A DNA stretch of 44,337 nt from Candidatus Nezhaarchaeales archaeon (GTDB taxonomy: Archaea; Thermoproteota; Methanomethylicia; Nezhaarchaeales; JAWCJE01): NCBI GenBank assembly GCA_038853715.1, contig JAWCJE010000016.1, positions 1 to 44,337 on the forward strand. Reading direction: 5' to 3'. Both the position numbers and the translations under genes were made by a program. The stretch's first letter is position 1. Every line of letters starts with the position of its first letter. The notes below the pieces were generated by a model, which was not told the DNA's origin, searched no databases, and saw nothing but the letters and a program-made list of their open reading frames with translations. Shown in pieces: positions 6,696 to 14,709 of the stretch.

Positions 6696-8330
6696 TTAAG
6701 CATTCCTTAACGCATTCTTAACTTGCTCTACTAATGCTTTTAGGGCTGCCTTACTCCATAAGGTTTCCATCGCTTTTATAATGCTAAGTTTAATGTTGAG
6801 CTTAGCGCAAAGGTCCTTAATCTCTTCATCGTTAACTCCCTTAACGCTGTAGAGAACTACCGCTTTATAAGGAGCTTTAGGTAGGTAGGCTTTAAGCTCT
6901 TGAAGCATTTGACTGTAATCCTCCCATCCCTCGAAGCTCTCACTTTGTGAAATGGGATATATGTCGTCGAGCTCTAAGGGTACTATGCTGAAGAAGGGGT
7001 CGTAAACGCATATGTGAACAGCTTCGCTTTCAGCTCCAAACTCCTGAGCCAGCCTATTAAGTAGGCTTTTTACGAAGGCATCCCTACTATACGGCTTCCT
7101 TCTACTCTTCGGTATTAGAAGCATCACTTTAAAGGTGGGGGATGGCCTATACCGATCCTTTAATCGTCTCCTATACCTTAAAATCTCGGGCCTCGCAGCG
7201 CTCTCAGGTCCAAGGCAGAGTATACCCCGCTTCTTGGAGATAGGTGTATGCTTCTCTAGGTGGTCTACGTAGGTTAAAAGTTTACGTAGTGCGGCTAATA
7301 GTGATGGATGGCTTCGAGCTCTTACCTCGATAAGCTCCCATAACCTCCCATCGTGTATGGCCTGCTTTATCAGCTTTAATTCGGCTTGACAAACGTAGAG
7401 GTTATGCGTAGCTAGTATACGTTCACGCTCCTCTCTACTCATAGCTTTAAGCTCCCTACAGCTTAGCTTAACGCATACTGGGCATGAGCAGGGTAGGTAG
7501 TTTAACTGTTCAACCCTTAACGTTGCGTGGGGGGTCATGTATCTATCGTTTCTAGCGTATAAAGCATATGAAGCGGAGTCGAAAAGATCGCAGCCTAGGG
7601 CTACGGCTAAGGAGAACATGAATGGGTGTCCAGCTCCAAAGAGGTGGAACGGCTTTTCAATAGGCAGATGGATTTTAGCTGTTAATATCATATCGACGAG
7701 CGTGTTGAAACGGTATTGCTCCATCACCCTTGTAGGGCTTCCTAAGGCGTATAGGTGGAATGGTAGTTGCGACATGGCTTCAGCTGACTTCTTAACTAAA
7801 TCTAGGTATTTACCTCCTTGAACCGGGCCGACCCATAGGATGTCGCGCTCTTTGATGATGTTAAGGGCTTGCCTAGCTCTGGAAAGCGTTTCGTCTACGG
7901 TCCATGAGGCGTGGGCGTAGTCTACGTTAAACCCTGTAGGTACGTCTAGGATAACCGCTATATCACTCCCTATCTCTTCTTGAAACTTCACGATCTCGCC
8001 TGGTTCTACGTCCACCCTTCCATGGCTAAGTAGCTGGTAGGCCCCTGAATCGGTCATTACGATGCCGGGGAAGTCTAGTATACGATGTACCCCTAGCTTA
8101 ACGGCTTCTTCGCTTAAGCTCCTCTTAATTATGTAGGCGTTCGTCATTACCGCGTTATAGCCCATTTCCTCATAGATTTTCCTCGGCTTTACTACTTGCA
8201 CGTTAGGGTTTATAACGGGGAGTAATGCCGGAGTTTCGAGAACCCCTCTCTTAGTTTTTAGCCGTCCTATTCGGGCAAGCATATCTTCACATAAAACTTC
8301 AAATGAACCCTCTAACACGGTAATCTCCAC
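6696..8330 (-). CDS. tgtA: Archaeal tRNA-guanine(15) transglycosylase
   Basis: A 544-residue enzyme that replaces G15 of tRNA with preQ0 on the way to archaeosine. The TIM-barrel TGT domain shows the nucleophile region TPALLPVINPNVQVVKP, GIVMTDSGAYQLLSHG with the active-site Asp, and WVGPVQGGKY and LYALGSPTRV. The zinc site is CSCPVCVKL followed by a distal His in ATHNLYV. The C-terminal about 200 residues correspond to the archaeal C1/C2 domains. A full PUA domain is not evident at the end, so the PUA may be separate (as in ArcS-type splits). It lies 33 bp downstream of the PAC2 gene on the same strand. Confidence 0.92.
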   Translation of the reverse strand: MEITVLEGSFEVLCEDMLARIGRLKTKRGVLETPALLPVINPNVQVVKPRKIYEEMGYNAVMTNAYIIKRSLSEEAVKLGVHRILDFPGIVMTDSGAYQLLSHGRVDVEPGEIVKFQEEIGSDIAVILDVPTGFNVDYAHASWTVDETLSRARQALNIIKERDILWVGPVQGGKYLDLVKKSAEAMSQLPFHLYALGSPTRVMEQYRFNTLVDMILTAKIHLPIEKPFHLFGAGHPFMFSLAVALGCDLFDSASYALYARNDRYMTPHATLRVEQLNYLPCSCPVCVKLSCRELKAMSREERERILATHNLYVCQAELKLIKQAIHDGRLWELIEVRARSHPSLLAALRKLLTYVDHLEKHTPISKKRGILCLGPESAARPEILRYRRRLKDRYRPSPTFKVMLLIPKSRRKPYSRDAFVKSLLNRLAQEFGAESEAVHICVYDPFFSIVPLELDDIYPISQSESFEGWEDYSQMLQELKAYLPKAPYKAVVLYSVKGVNDEEIKDLCAKLNIKLSIIKAMETLWSKAALKALVEQVKNALRNA

Positions 8331-8363
8331 TCGGTGGGACTTTAGCTTGTATTCAGCCTTGCC

Positions 8364-9098
8364 TTAAATGTAGGCTTGACCCGCTTCATACCTAAGTCTT
8401 TCGGAGCGACGTTTTAACTCTTCGCGTACCTGTTCTTCTATCCTCTTCGCGTCCTTAATGAGTTCTGAAAAATCTATGTTAAGGCCGTACATCTTGTTTA
8501 AACATTCAATAGCGGTTGCAGCGGCCATTGGATCCGGATGGACGGCGCTAGCGTATGGAAGTAATGCTAAAGCGGGGAAATCTCTAACCTCAAATCTTGA
8601 AAGCATTAAGGCGACCGGGCCGGTTATCATTAGCCCTTTCTCTAGTATGGGGTAGTTTAGGTTAGTACATCGTTTAATGTAGGCGTTCGTGAAGGCTACG
8701 CGTACCTTATCCCCTGGGGAAGGTTGAAACCTAGAGTCTAACCCGCCGATGAGTAAAGCCTCCTTAAAGCGGTTCTCAATAACCCAATCAGCCACTTGCC
8801 TAAGGAATACGTACTGTCTTCGTAGCGACGGTAATCCTTCAGCTACTAGAAGTACTAAGTGGTTGTAAGCGTATAACTGGTAGGGAGTTATTAAACGATC
8901 TTTTTCCATCCAGACGAAGGGGGGTAGGTCGTCGGTTTCTATAATTCCGATGAGCCTTGGGTTAAGGGTGTTAACGATGTACTTAACGGTGATGTAGCCC
9001 ACGATACCAATACCGCGGAAACCTGTAACGAAGACGCTGTTCTCTGGTACCTTTTCCTTTACGATCACGTGAACCGTCAAGGTAGGCACCTTTAACAA
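8364..9098 (-). CDS. PAC2 family protein (proteasome assembly chaperone 2-like)
   Basis: This 244-residue protein has the PAC2 N-terminal signature FVTGFRGIGIVGYITVKYI, then NHLVLLVAEGLPS, EALLIGGLDSRFQ and ITGPVALMLSR, ending in a charged helical tail. Archaeal PAC2 proteins are thought to help assemble or deliver substrates to the proteasome, or to be related ATP-grasp-associated factors. The specific role here is unknown. It is the first gene of a probable two-gene unit with tgtA. Confidence 0.85.
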   Translation of the reverse strand: MLKVPTLTVHVIVKEKVPENSVFVTGFRGIGIVGYITVKYIVNTLNPRLIGIIETDDLPPFVWMEKDRLITPYQLYAYNHLVLLVAEGLPSLRRQYVFLRQVADWVIENRFKEALLIGGLDSRFQPSPGDKVRVAFTNAYIKRCTNLNYPILEKGLMITGPVALMLSRFEVRDFPALALLPYASAVHPDPMAAATAIECLNKMYGLNIDFSELIKDAKRIEEQVREELKRRSERLRYEAGQAYI

Positions 9099-9270
9099 CG
9101 TTACCTATATGATGCTCTAAGCCTTAATTCGCTTTTCGCACGTCACCTCATCACCATTTACGGGGTGATATGCTTTTTAACGCCGCCTTCTTTTAAAGGC
9201 GGTTGCTTAAAGGAGGTTAAGATTTAAGTTAGCTTAACCCTGAGGTAAACCAGTCGTTAAGTATATGGTC

Positions 9271-9280
9271 ATATATAAAA
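9271..9280 (+). promoter_or_regulatory. TATA box upstream of the beta-CASP RNase gene
   Basis: ATATATAAAA at 9271-9280 in an AT-rich stretch, about 85 bp before the GTG start at 9364. A second AT-rich segment at 9290-9310 follows. The hairpin-forming sequence CCGCC...GGCGG near 9163-9183 lies further upstream. Initiation would be near 9300, implying a leader of about 60 nt. Confidence 0.4.
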
Positions 9281-9363
9281 ATTCCACAATCTTTAAAAAG
9301 ATATTTTACTGGGGAATCTTTAATTGGAGTATACCATGGTCGCTTACATCGGGTGTGCATTAA

Positions 9364-10623
9364 GTGAGGATCACTATACTTGGGGCTGGTAGAGAGATAG
9401 GTCGATCGGCTATTCTTATAAGCGTATCGAATACCGTAATCCTGTTGGATTATGGAGTCCTCATGAAGGATAAACAGCCTGATTTCCCTAGCCACGTTCC
9501 TCCTAAGGATCTCGATGTCATAGTGTTAACGCATGCACACCTAGACCATTCAGGCGCCTTACCGATGCTTTACGTAAGTGAGAAGAAGCCGATTTATATG
9601 ACTAAGTTGACTGCCGAGTTAGTGGATATTTTAATACGCGATCTTCTACGCTTATCCTCTTACTTCCTCCCCTACGAGGTGCTTGAGTTAAGGAGTATGC
9701 TTAGTAATGTTTTGCCAGTAAACTACGGCGATGAGGTTCAGGTGAAGGAAGTTAGGATTAAGTTTTTCGACGCGGGACATATACCCGGTAGCTTGATGGT
9801 ACTTATCGAGGCTGAAGGTAAACGCGTACTATATACTGGGGATTTTAACGTAATACCAACAAGACTTCTAAAGGCTGCTCGGATAGATCTTCCTGAGCTT
9901 GATGCTGTAATAACGGAGGCTACCTACGTTGACGTCGATCATCCTGATAGAGGTGAGCTTGAAGAAAGGTTTGTAAGCGATGCAACGGAAGTTGTGGAAG
10001 GCGGCGGGATAGTACTGGTACCAGCATTCTCGGTGGGGCGCTCCCAAGAAATGTTATGCGTGTTGGCAGCACACTACTTCGGCTACGACGTCTACCTAGA
10101 TGGTATGGCGCGTGAAGTTAGTAGGATCTTCCTTAAGTACCCGGATTTCTTCAGGGATTACGGATTATTGGAGAGAGCGATTAGAAGTACCTTATTCATC
10201 GGTTCACGAGCTGATAGACGTAAAGCTTGTAGTAAGCCAGGGGTTATTGTTACGCCAGCTGGTATGTTGAAGGGGGGGCCCGCCGTCCACTACATGAACA
10301 GGTTAGCTAAAGATGAACGTAACGCTATTTTCCTCGTAAGCTACCAAGTACCCGGTACCCCGGGCCATAATTTGCTGAATACGGGTAAGTACGCATTTGG
10401 TAATAGGCTTGAAAAGGTTAAAGCCCTAGTTAAATGGTATGATTTCTCAAGCCACCTCGATAAGACAAGACTCCTTAACTTTTTAAATTCGTTGAAAGGA
10501 GGACCGAAGGTGTTCATGATACATGGAGAAGGAGCTGCTTGCGAGGCTTTCGCTAAGGATGTAGTAGAGAAAACGGGGCTTGAAGTTAAAAGCCCTATCA
10601 ACGGGGAAAGCTTTAATCTTTAG
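9364..10623 (+). CDS. Beta-CASP metallo-beta-lactamase RNase (aCPSF2/Ysh1-like)
   Basis: This 419-residue protein has the metallo-beta-lactamase motif 2 LTHAHLDHSG at about 58-67, motif 3 DAGHIPGSLMV, motif 4 YTGDFN, and beta-CASP motifs A (ITEATY), B (HYMNRLA region) and C (IHGEGA). It lacks the N-terminal KH domains of aCPSF1, so it fits the shorter aCPSF2-type archaeal enzymes, which are exo/endoribonucleases in RNA processing. Start GTG at 9364 (MRITILGAGREIGRS). Its 3' end overlaps the convergent eL38 gene by 11 bp. Confidence 0.9.
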   Translation: MRITILGAGREIGRSAILISVSNTVILLDYGVLMKDKQPDFPSHVPPKDLDVIVLTHAHLDHSGALPMLYVSEKKPIYMTKLTAELVDILIRDLLRLSSYFLPYEVLELRSMLSNVLPVNYGDEVQVKEVRIKFFDAGHIPGSLMVLIEAEGKRVLYTGDFNVIPTRLLKAARIDLPELDAVITEATYVDVDHPDRGELEERFVSDATEVVEGGGIVLVPAFSVGRSQEMLCVLAAHYFGYDVYLDGMAREVSRIFLKYPDFFRDYGLLERAIRSTLFIGSRADRRKACSKPGVIVTPAGMLKGGPAVHYMNRLAKDERNAIFLVSYQVPGTPGHNLLNTGKYAFGNRLEKVKALVKWYDFSSHLDKTRLLNFLNSLKGGPKVFMIHGEGAACEAFAKDVVEKTGLEVKSPINGESFNL

Positions 10624-10825
10624 CCTTTTTCGAAAGATCAACGATCGGACACTTTAAATCCTTAATTAAAGATTCAACGTCTTCCGGCTTAACCTTTAAC
10701 GTATACAAATACCTCTTAGTTCTAAGCTTCAGTTTAACCACATCCTTTAAACGCTTAATACGGCACTCGATAGCCCTTTTAGATAGCTCTAGTAGCTCCT
10801 CCTTGCTAAAAACTTCCTTAGGCAT
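10613..10825 (-). CDS. rpl38e: Ribosomal protein eL38
   Basis: This 70-residue basic protein starts MPKEVFSKEELLELS and has the core DVVKLKLRTKRYLYTLKV, which corresponds to the eL38 core pattern of KDVVKFKVRxxRYLYTL, followed by a C-terminal segment LIKDLKCPIVDL. eL38 is an archaeal/eukaryotic large-subunit protein present only in part of the archaea. A tRNA gene and eL40 follow upstream on the same strand, so translation genes are clustered. The gene overlaps the beta-CASP gene tail to tail. Confidence 0.8.
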   Translation of the reverse strand: MPKEVFSKEELLELSKRAIECRIKRLKDVVKLKLRTKRYLYTLKVKPEDVESLIKDLKCPIVDLSKKAKD

Positions 10826-10924
10826 TCCATCATCCCCTTAAGCTTTTTAGCTGGTTCTAACCCTTCCACCCTTAATTCTTTTTCCACATTAAACGCGGGT
10901 TGAAGTGTTTAACGCCCTTTAATA

Positions 10925-10999
10925 TGGGCCGGCCCGGATTCGAACCGGGGATCTGTCGCGTGTGAGGCGACCGTCCTAGACCACCTAGACCACCGGCCC
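10925..10999 (-). tRNA. tRNA-Val (anticodon CAC), no intron
   Basis: A 75-nt cloverleaf on the minus strand: acceptor GGGCCGG/CCGGCCC, D stem GTCT/GGAC, anticodon stem GTCGC/GCGAC with loop CTCACAC (anticodon CAC, reading GUG), T stem CCCGG/CCGGG with loop TTCGAAT, discriminator A. CCA is not encoded, unlike the tRNA-Arg in this window. Confidence 0.97.
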
Positions 11000-11023
11000 A
11001 GCACTCTTTTACTTATTAGGCGT

Positions 11024-11032
11024 TAATATAAA
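11024..11032 (-). promoter_or_regulatory. TATA box of tRNA-Val
   Basis: On the minus strand the sequence reads TTTATATTA, centred about 29 bp upstream of the 5' end of the mature tRNA (10999). This is the expected archaeal spacing for transcription starting at or just before the tRNA. Confidence 0.6.
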
Positions 11033-11148
11033 GCTTGATTAACAGATGGCCTTTAACCTTAGAGGCCTAAGTGATCCATCACTTAAAAATTTTAAGGGTT
11101 AACGAAGGAAGGCCGCCTAATACCGATGGGATGTTCTCTATTATGATC

Positions 11149-11310
11149 TTAACGCTTCAAGACCCTCCTCTTCCACCTTAAGTTATGGCTACGACATCTT
11201 CTACACTTAGTCGCTGAGGGAGGGTTTCTAGCGTTACATTTACGGCAGATCTTAACGAAGAGGAGGCGTTGCTGAACAATACGTTGCTTCTCAGGATCTG
11301 TTATCGGCAT
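11149..11310 (-). CDS. rpl40e: Ribosomal protein eL40
   Basis: A 53-residue frame on the minus strand starts MPITDPEKQRIVQQRLLF. It contains the four-cysteine zinc motif ICRKCNARNPPSATKCRRC (C22, C25, C36, C39) followed by SHNLRWKRR, the hallmark of archaeal eL40. A strong GGAGG Shine-Dalgarno lies just before the ATG at 11310. The gene is shorter than usual ORF cut-offs and easily missed. It is on the same strand as tRNA-Val and eL38 downstream, together forming a small translation cluster. Confidence 0.93.
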   Translation of the reverse strand: MPITDPEKQRIVQQRLLFVKICRKCNARNPPSATKCRRCRSHNLRWKRRVLKR

Positions 11311-11436
11311 TTTACCTCCTCCTCGAAAGGGAGGGGGGAAGGGTTTTTAAATATTGCTTATCGTTATATTTCTACTTGAAACTTTAGAGTTGAAAGGTCA
11401 CCGTATACTTTAAAGGGTTTATCGGCGTACTATCTT

Positions 11437-12123
11437 ATGCGGCTCGCTATGAGCATCCAATGGGTTTTAATGGTTGAGAAGGAGGTTATAGGTTTAAGTG
11501 AGGTCATTAATAGCTGGCTTCTTAAGCTACGTTCGGAAGTAAAGTATGGTTACTCGGTGGTCTCAGCGCTTATCGAGGGTGTTGAAGGTAGGATTAAAGG
11601 ATTAAACGATAGGATCCTAGCTGACGAGGAAAAGGCCTTAATGCTAATTCGCTCTGAGCAGGAGGGCCTAGCTAAGGAGGTTCTACTTCACCGTGAGCTA
11701 CTTAAATTTAGGGTAGCGCAACTTAAGATGCATCTTGACGATTTACACGCGTTAACTAGGAAGGTTGAAAAACTTACGGCTTCAGTAAATACGGCGTTAA
11801 GGAGGCTTTCAAGCGCAACATCAACATTAAAGGTTGGTAGTAAGGACGCGGAGAGTGTTAGAAGGTCTTTAATGGCTATAAGTAATGCTTTAGCCATTCT
11901 ACTTAAGGGTCAGAAGGCTTTAAAGGTGTTAAATGAAGCGGTGGAACGTAGCCGTTTAGCTGTGGAGGCAGCTGATAGGCTTTTACTGGAGAGTGGCGCT
12001 TTACTGGAGGAGTTAAAAGAGGACGTTAAGGAATGGAAGTTAGCTGGTGGGGATCCTGAAAAAGCTTTAAGTAACGCTTTAAAAGAGTTATCCTCTAAGG
12101 ATAACGTTAAGGTTAAGCCTTAA
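11437..12123 (+). CDS. All-helical coiled-coil protein, possibly ESCRT-III/CdvB-like
   Basis: This 228-residue protein is almost wholly alpha-helical with heptad-like patterns and no Cys. It runs through GYSVVSALIEGVEGRIKGLN, EQEGLAKEVLLHRELLKF, HALTRKVEKLTASVNTALRR, ESVRRSLMAISNALAIL and ALLEELKEDVKEWK. The size, basic first half and acidic C-terminus resemble Snf7/CdvB (ESCRT-III) proteins, but I see no decisive signature, so this is only a candidate assignment. An alternative is a generic chromosome- or membrane-associated coiled coil. Start could be 11437 or one of the later ATGs (11452 MSIQWVLMVEKE). Confidence 0.55.
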   Translation: MRLAMSIQWVLMVEKEVIGLSEVINSWLLKLRSEVKYGYSVVSALIEGVEGRIKGLNDRILADEEKALMLIRSEQEGLAKEVLLHRELLKFRVAQLKMHLDDLHALTRKVEKLTASVNTALRRLSSATSTLKVGSKDAESVRRSLMAISNALAILLKGQKALKVLNEAVERSRLAVEAADRLLLESGALLEELKEDVKEWKLAGGDPEKALSNALKELSSKDNVKVKP

Positions 12124-12230
12124 CGATGAGCTATGAGCCCCTATCATAAGGGGGGCCGACGTTAATAGAGAGGCTAGGTGTTTTATAGTTCCATCTAACC
12201 CTATCAATACTCACGCTAATTTAACGGGGC

Positions 12231-12692
12231 TTAATGCGGCTTTAACTCCTCAATTACGATATGCGAGGAAGTATGTATTACGCCATCTAGTTTAGAGAGT
12301 TCCCTTAAAACTGAGGCTAGGTTCGACTGATTTACTATTAAGACTAAATCGACATCACCGGTTACGCGGTAACCTCCTTCAATAGGTAGCCTGGACATAG
12401 CCGAGTAAACCTCATTTCTTAGCTTTGGTTGAACCTTAACTAGGATGAAGCAATTAGCCGCCTCAACGCCAAGTACACTTAACGCTTTCTCCGTTAAATC
12501 TATGAAGCCTTTACCCGTCCTAATGAGGCCTTCCTCCTTTAAACGGCGTAGATGGATATTTAAAGCTTGTCTTGTTATACCCATCTCCTTTGAAAGCTCG
12601 CTTTGTGACTTTTTAACAGTAAAAATACGCATAGCTTTACTCGCCGCGTAAAGCTTACTAAGTAATTCCCACTCCCTTTGGGTAATGCTCAT
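12231..12692 (-). CDS. Lrp/AsnC-type transcriptional regulator
   Basis: This 153-residue protein has an N-terminal winged helix-turn-helix (SQSELSKEMGITRQALNIHLRRLKEEGLI in outline, with recognition helix TRQALNIHLRRL) and a C-terminal AsnC/RAM-like ligand domain (ANCFILVKVQPKLRNEVYSA, GYRVTGDVDLVLIVNQS). Lrp-family proteins act as multimers and often sense amino acids; the effector and targets here are unknown. It is divergent from the Alba gene across 138 bp, so it may regulate that promoter or its own. Confidence 0.75.
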   Translation of the reverse strand: MSITQREWELLSKLYAASKAMRIFTVKKSQSELSKEMGITRQALNIHLRRLKEEGLIRTGKGFIDLTEKALSVLGVEAANCFILVKVQPKLRNEVYSAMSRLPIEGGYRVTGDVDLVLIVNQSNLASVLRELSKLDGVIHTSSHIVIEELKPH

Positions 12693-12830
12693 GAGGACGT
12701 ACCCTCACCATTAATTTAACTTTTTCTCATTTTAACCTTTTAAGCTTTAAGCAGCGTGTTTAAGCGGAAGTTTAAACCTGCGTAGACTTAATAAAGAAGA
12801 CTGGTTTCAGGAGTTAAAGGAGGTCGTGGT

Positions 12831-13124
12831 TTGAGTACTCAGCGGCAGAATGTAGTCTTCGTTGGGAATAAACCCCTAATGAACTATGTATTAGCGTGTT
12901 TAGCATTATTTCATGACGGTAATAACGAGGTTCAGATACTAGCTAGAGGTAGAACTATCTCGAGAGCCGTAGATGTAGCTCAGATGGTAATCTCACGCTT
13001 CCTAAAGGACGTTTATGTAAAAAGTACGCAGATAGGTTCTGAGCGTATAACTACGGATGAGGGACGTACTCTTAATAAGAGCACTATTACCATTACACTT
13101 TCAAGAAGGCAGCGGGAGGGGTGA
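12831..13124 (+). CDS. alba: Alba DNA/RNA-binding chromatin protein
   Basis: This 97-residue protein starts with TTG (MSTQRQNVVFVGNKPLMNYV), then LARGRTISRAVDVAQMVISR and IGSERITTDEGRTLNKSTIT, the full Alba fold including the DNA-contacting loop. In TACK archaea Alba is an abundant nucleoid protein that also binds RNA. GGAGG precedes the start. The next gene starts inside its stop codon (GTGA overlap), so the two are translationally coupled. A histone gene is also present in this window (25061-25291). Confidence 0.93.
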   Translation: MSTQRQNVVFVGNKPLMNYVLACLALFHDGNNEVQILARGRTISRAVDVAQMVISRFLKDVYVKSTQIGSERITTDEGRTLNKSTITITLSRRQREG

Positions 13125-13636
13125 AAGCATTTTTGGAGATGCCTGTATGCCATTTCTGCTTAAAAAGCGGTATTTTATGCCGACAGTGCGAAGATAAGCT
13201 TAGTAGAGGTGAGGTAAGCCAGCTCGATCTGGAGATAGGTAAGGAGTTATTATCGCTGGAAACTCGCTTTTTGGAGCTTAAGGATTGCGTTTTTCATAAA
13301 GCGGTAACTATTTCGAATCTACTTATAATCCTTGTAAGCTGTAAAAGGAAGATGCCACGTGAGTTATGGAGGAAGTTGAGTAAGATTATTAGTGAACAAA
13401 GGAAGGTTAACGTTAGGATTGTAGAAAAAACCTCGAGCTTAAAGGCGCTGTTAAACCAAGTGATCTCTCCGGCTAAGGTTGTAAGTATAAATACCATCTG
13501 GTTGCCCGACGGTACTTGGGAATCCTCCGTTAAAATAGCAAATAGCGATGCTAAGAAGCTTCCGGCAGCTCCTCATACGTTGGAAGCCTTAATACATAGC
13601 TTAGTGGGGGAGAATGTTAGGTTTACTTTTGACTGA
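13121..13636 (+). CDS. Zinc-ribbon / KH-domain RNA-binding protein (NusA-like)
   Basis: This 171-residue protein has an N-terminal four-cysteine knuckle (CHFCLKSGILCRQC), a linker resembling RGEVSQLDLEIGKELLSLE, then a KH-like region (KDCVFHKAVTISNLLIILV, RKLSKIISEQRKVNVRIVEK). It ends PAKVVSINTIWLPDGTWESSV and LPAAPHTLEALIHSLVGENV. This matches a conserved archaeal zinc-ribbon/KH protein often annotated as transcription or RNA-binding. The usual GxxG loop of KH is replaced by an RKL segment, so the RNA groove may be altered. It is coupled to alba by a 4-bp overlap. Confidence 0.7.
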   Translation: MKAFLEMPVCHFCLKSGILCRQCEDKLSRGEVSQLDLEIGKELLSLETRFLELKDCVFHKAVTISNLLIILVSCKRKMPRELWRKLSKIISEQRKVNVRIVEKTSSLKALLNQVISPAKVVSINTIWLPDGTWESSVKIANSDAKKLPAAPHTLEALIHSLVGENVRFTFD

Positions 13637-13987
13637 AGGCTGAATTTTAAAGCCTACATTAAAGCCTACAACTTAGCCTTGAGGCTAACGTGAGGCTAAG
13701 GCGATAACGAACGGGTTCCTTGAAGAGCCGAGGATATACATTAAGTGAGGACGTTATGAATGAGACCGATAAGTTCGTATCAAAGCTCTACGGAGTGAGA
13801 GGCCGCCAATGAGGCCTTAAAGGACGAGATGGAATGGATAGTTATGAAGTGCTAACCATCCGATAACGGTTAACTGTTCATTGAGACTTTTCAGCAGTCT
13901 TAGGACGTCTTAATGGAAAGCTATATTTATTTATCCCTCCTAACTTAAGCTACGTTTAACGTCGTATGAGGGCTTTTAGGTTTAGGG
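13637..13987. other. Intergenic region with a possible gene relic
   Basis: Between 13756 and 13855 two short plus-strand frames read MNETDKFVSKLYGVRGRQ and then, after a stop and frameshift, NEALKDEMEWIVMKC. They could be remains of one small helical gene; nothing longer is open. The promoter of the next gene is at its right end. Confidence 0.3.
13922..13933 (+). promoter_or_regulatory. TATA box upstream of the probable rpo8 gene
   Basis: TATATTTATTTA at 13922-13933 lies about 55-65 bp upstream of the start at 13988. Initiation would be near 13955-13960. Confidence 0.45.
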
Positions 13988-14401
13988 GTGGTAGTAGGCT
14001 TGGCTAAGCTCGAACCGCTATCGTTCTATCCTGTAAAGGTGAGTAAGCTTGAACCTACAAAGATAGTAGGAGTTATACTCCTTAGCGCGGTGAGCGAAGA
14101 CGGTAGGGTTAAGGTTGAGCTAGAACTACCTAGGAAGGTGGCTGTGTTTAGTGAGGGCGACGTTATTGAGGTTACGCTGGATAATGCGGAAATAGAGAAT
14201 GGGCTTAGAAAGGATCTATACGTTAACGGCTTAATCTATAAGTTTAAACCTATTAATGATCAAACAACAATTTACCTTTCGATAGGCGGGCTACGCGCTA
14301 AGGTAACCATGCCGACTAGCTTAAACAAGTTTAAGTTAATGGAGAAAGCATACTTAGCAATGCATAAGGTAGATGCTTTAACGCTTAAACCTTCATCTTA
14401 G
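13988..14401 (+). CDS. rpoG: Probable RNA polymerase subunit Rpo8 (RpoG)
   Basis: This 137-residue beta-rich protein has an OB-fold-like pattern: KIVGVILLSAVSEDGRVKVE, FSEGDVIEVTLDNAE, LYVNGLIYKFK and a C-terminal IYLSIGGLRAKVTMP. The closing YxSIGGL strand is typical of the archaeal Rpb8 homologue, found in Crenarchaeota and Korarchaeota. Rpo8 would be a peripheral stabilising subunit of RNA polymerase. The assignment rests on pattern and length only. It starts with GTG; the Met-Ala-like start at LAKLEPLSF is an alternative. Confidence 0.6.
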   Translation: MVVGLAKLEPLSFYPVKVSKLEPTKIVGVILLSAVSEDGRVKVELELPRKVAVFSEGDVIEVTLDNAEIENGLRKDLYVNGLIYKFKPINDQTTIYLSIGGLRAKVTMPTSLNKFKLMEKAYLAMHKVDALTLKPSS

Positions 14402-14646
14402 CTGGTTAAAGCCATTGAACTATCCAGCGAGCCTAACGAGCTTCTTCAGGTTTATCTCACTTCTAGATCGAGTTCTTAAACGGCAACTAAGAGTGTTGAA
14501 CCCCATATGAACGTTGTCTTATTCTCAGCTAGCTTAAACCACCTTCAACCACCCCTCTTCCTCCACCACGTATCCTTCTCATTTACCTAAGGACAGATGA
14601 ACTAGGGCGTTATCCTCTTCCTTTAGCGCGTATTCTGTTAGCTCAA
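14402..14646. other. Intergenic region upstream of the TFB operon
   Basis: No intact gene. On the minus strand a stop-broken stretch reads ELTEYALKEEDNALVHLSLG and then EGYVVEEEGWLKVV, which is protein-like and may be a dead gene, but it is too short to classify. With the promoter segment 14647-14700 the gap totals 308 bp. Confidence 0.3.
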
Positions 14647-14700
14647 AACCTTAATAAGTGAGGGGTGAGGGGGGCCCGCGCCCGTTAAGGGAGGGGGGCC
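14647..14700 (+). promoter_or_regulatory. Putative promoter/operator of the TFB-pilus operon
   Basis: A TATA-like ACCTTAATAAG (14648-14658) is followed by two direct GGGGGGCC repeats (14669-14676 and 14693-14700) that flank the expected start of transcription, 10 bp before the TFB ATG. Such long G-runs are not seen elsewhere in the window outside the eL40 leader. They could be an operator or a structured leader; that is inference. Confidence 0.4.
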
Positions 14701-14709
14701 ACTTATAAC

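Noticed and set aside
9229-9495. 88-codon minus-strand ORF over the beta-CASP gene start
   Set aside because: Runs antisense through the promoter and the conserved N-terminus of the beta-CASP gene, with no domain pattern.
14661-14700. G-quadruplex upstream of TFB
   Set aside because: The G-runs are there, but the middle loop is about 14 nt and contains C-runs that would pair with the G-runs, so a canonical quadruplex is not supported.
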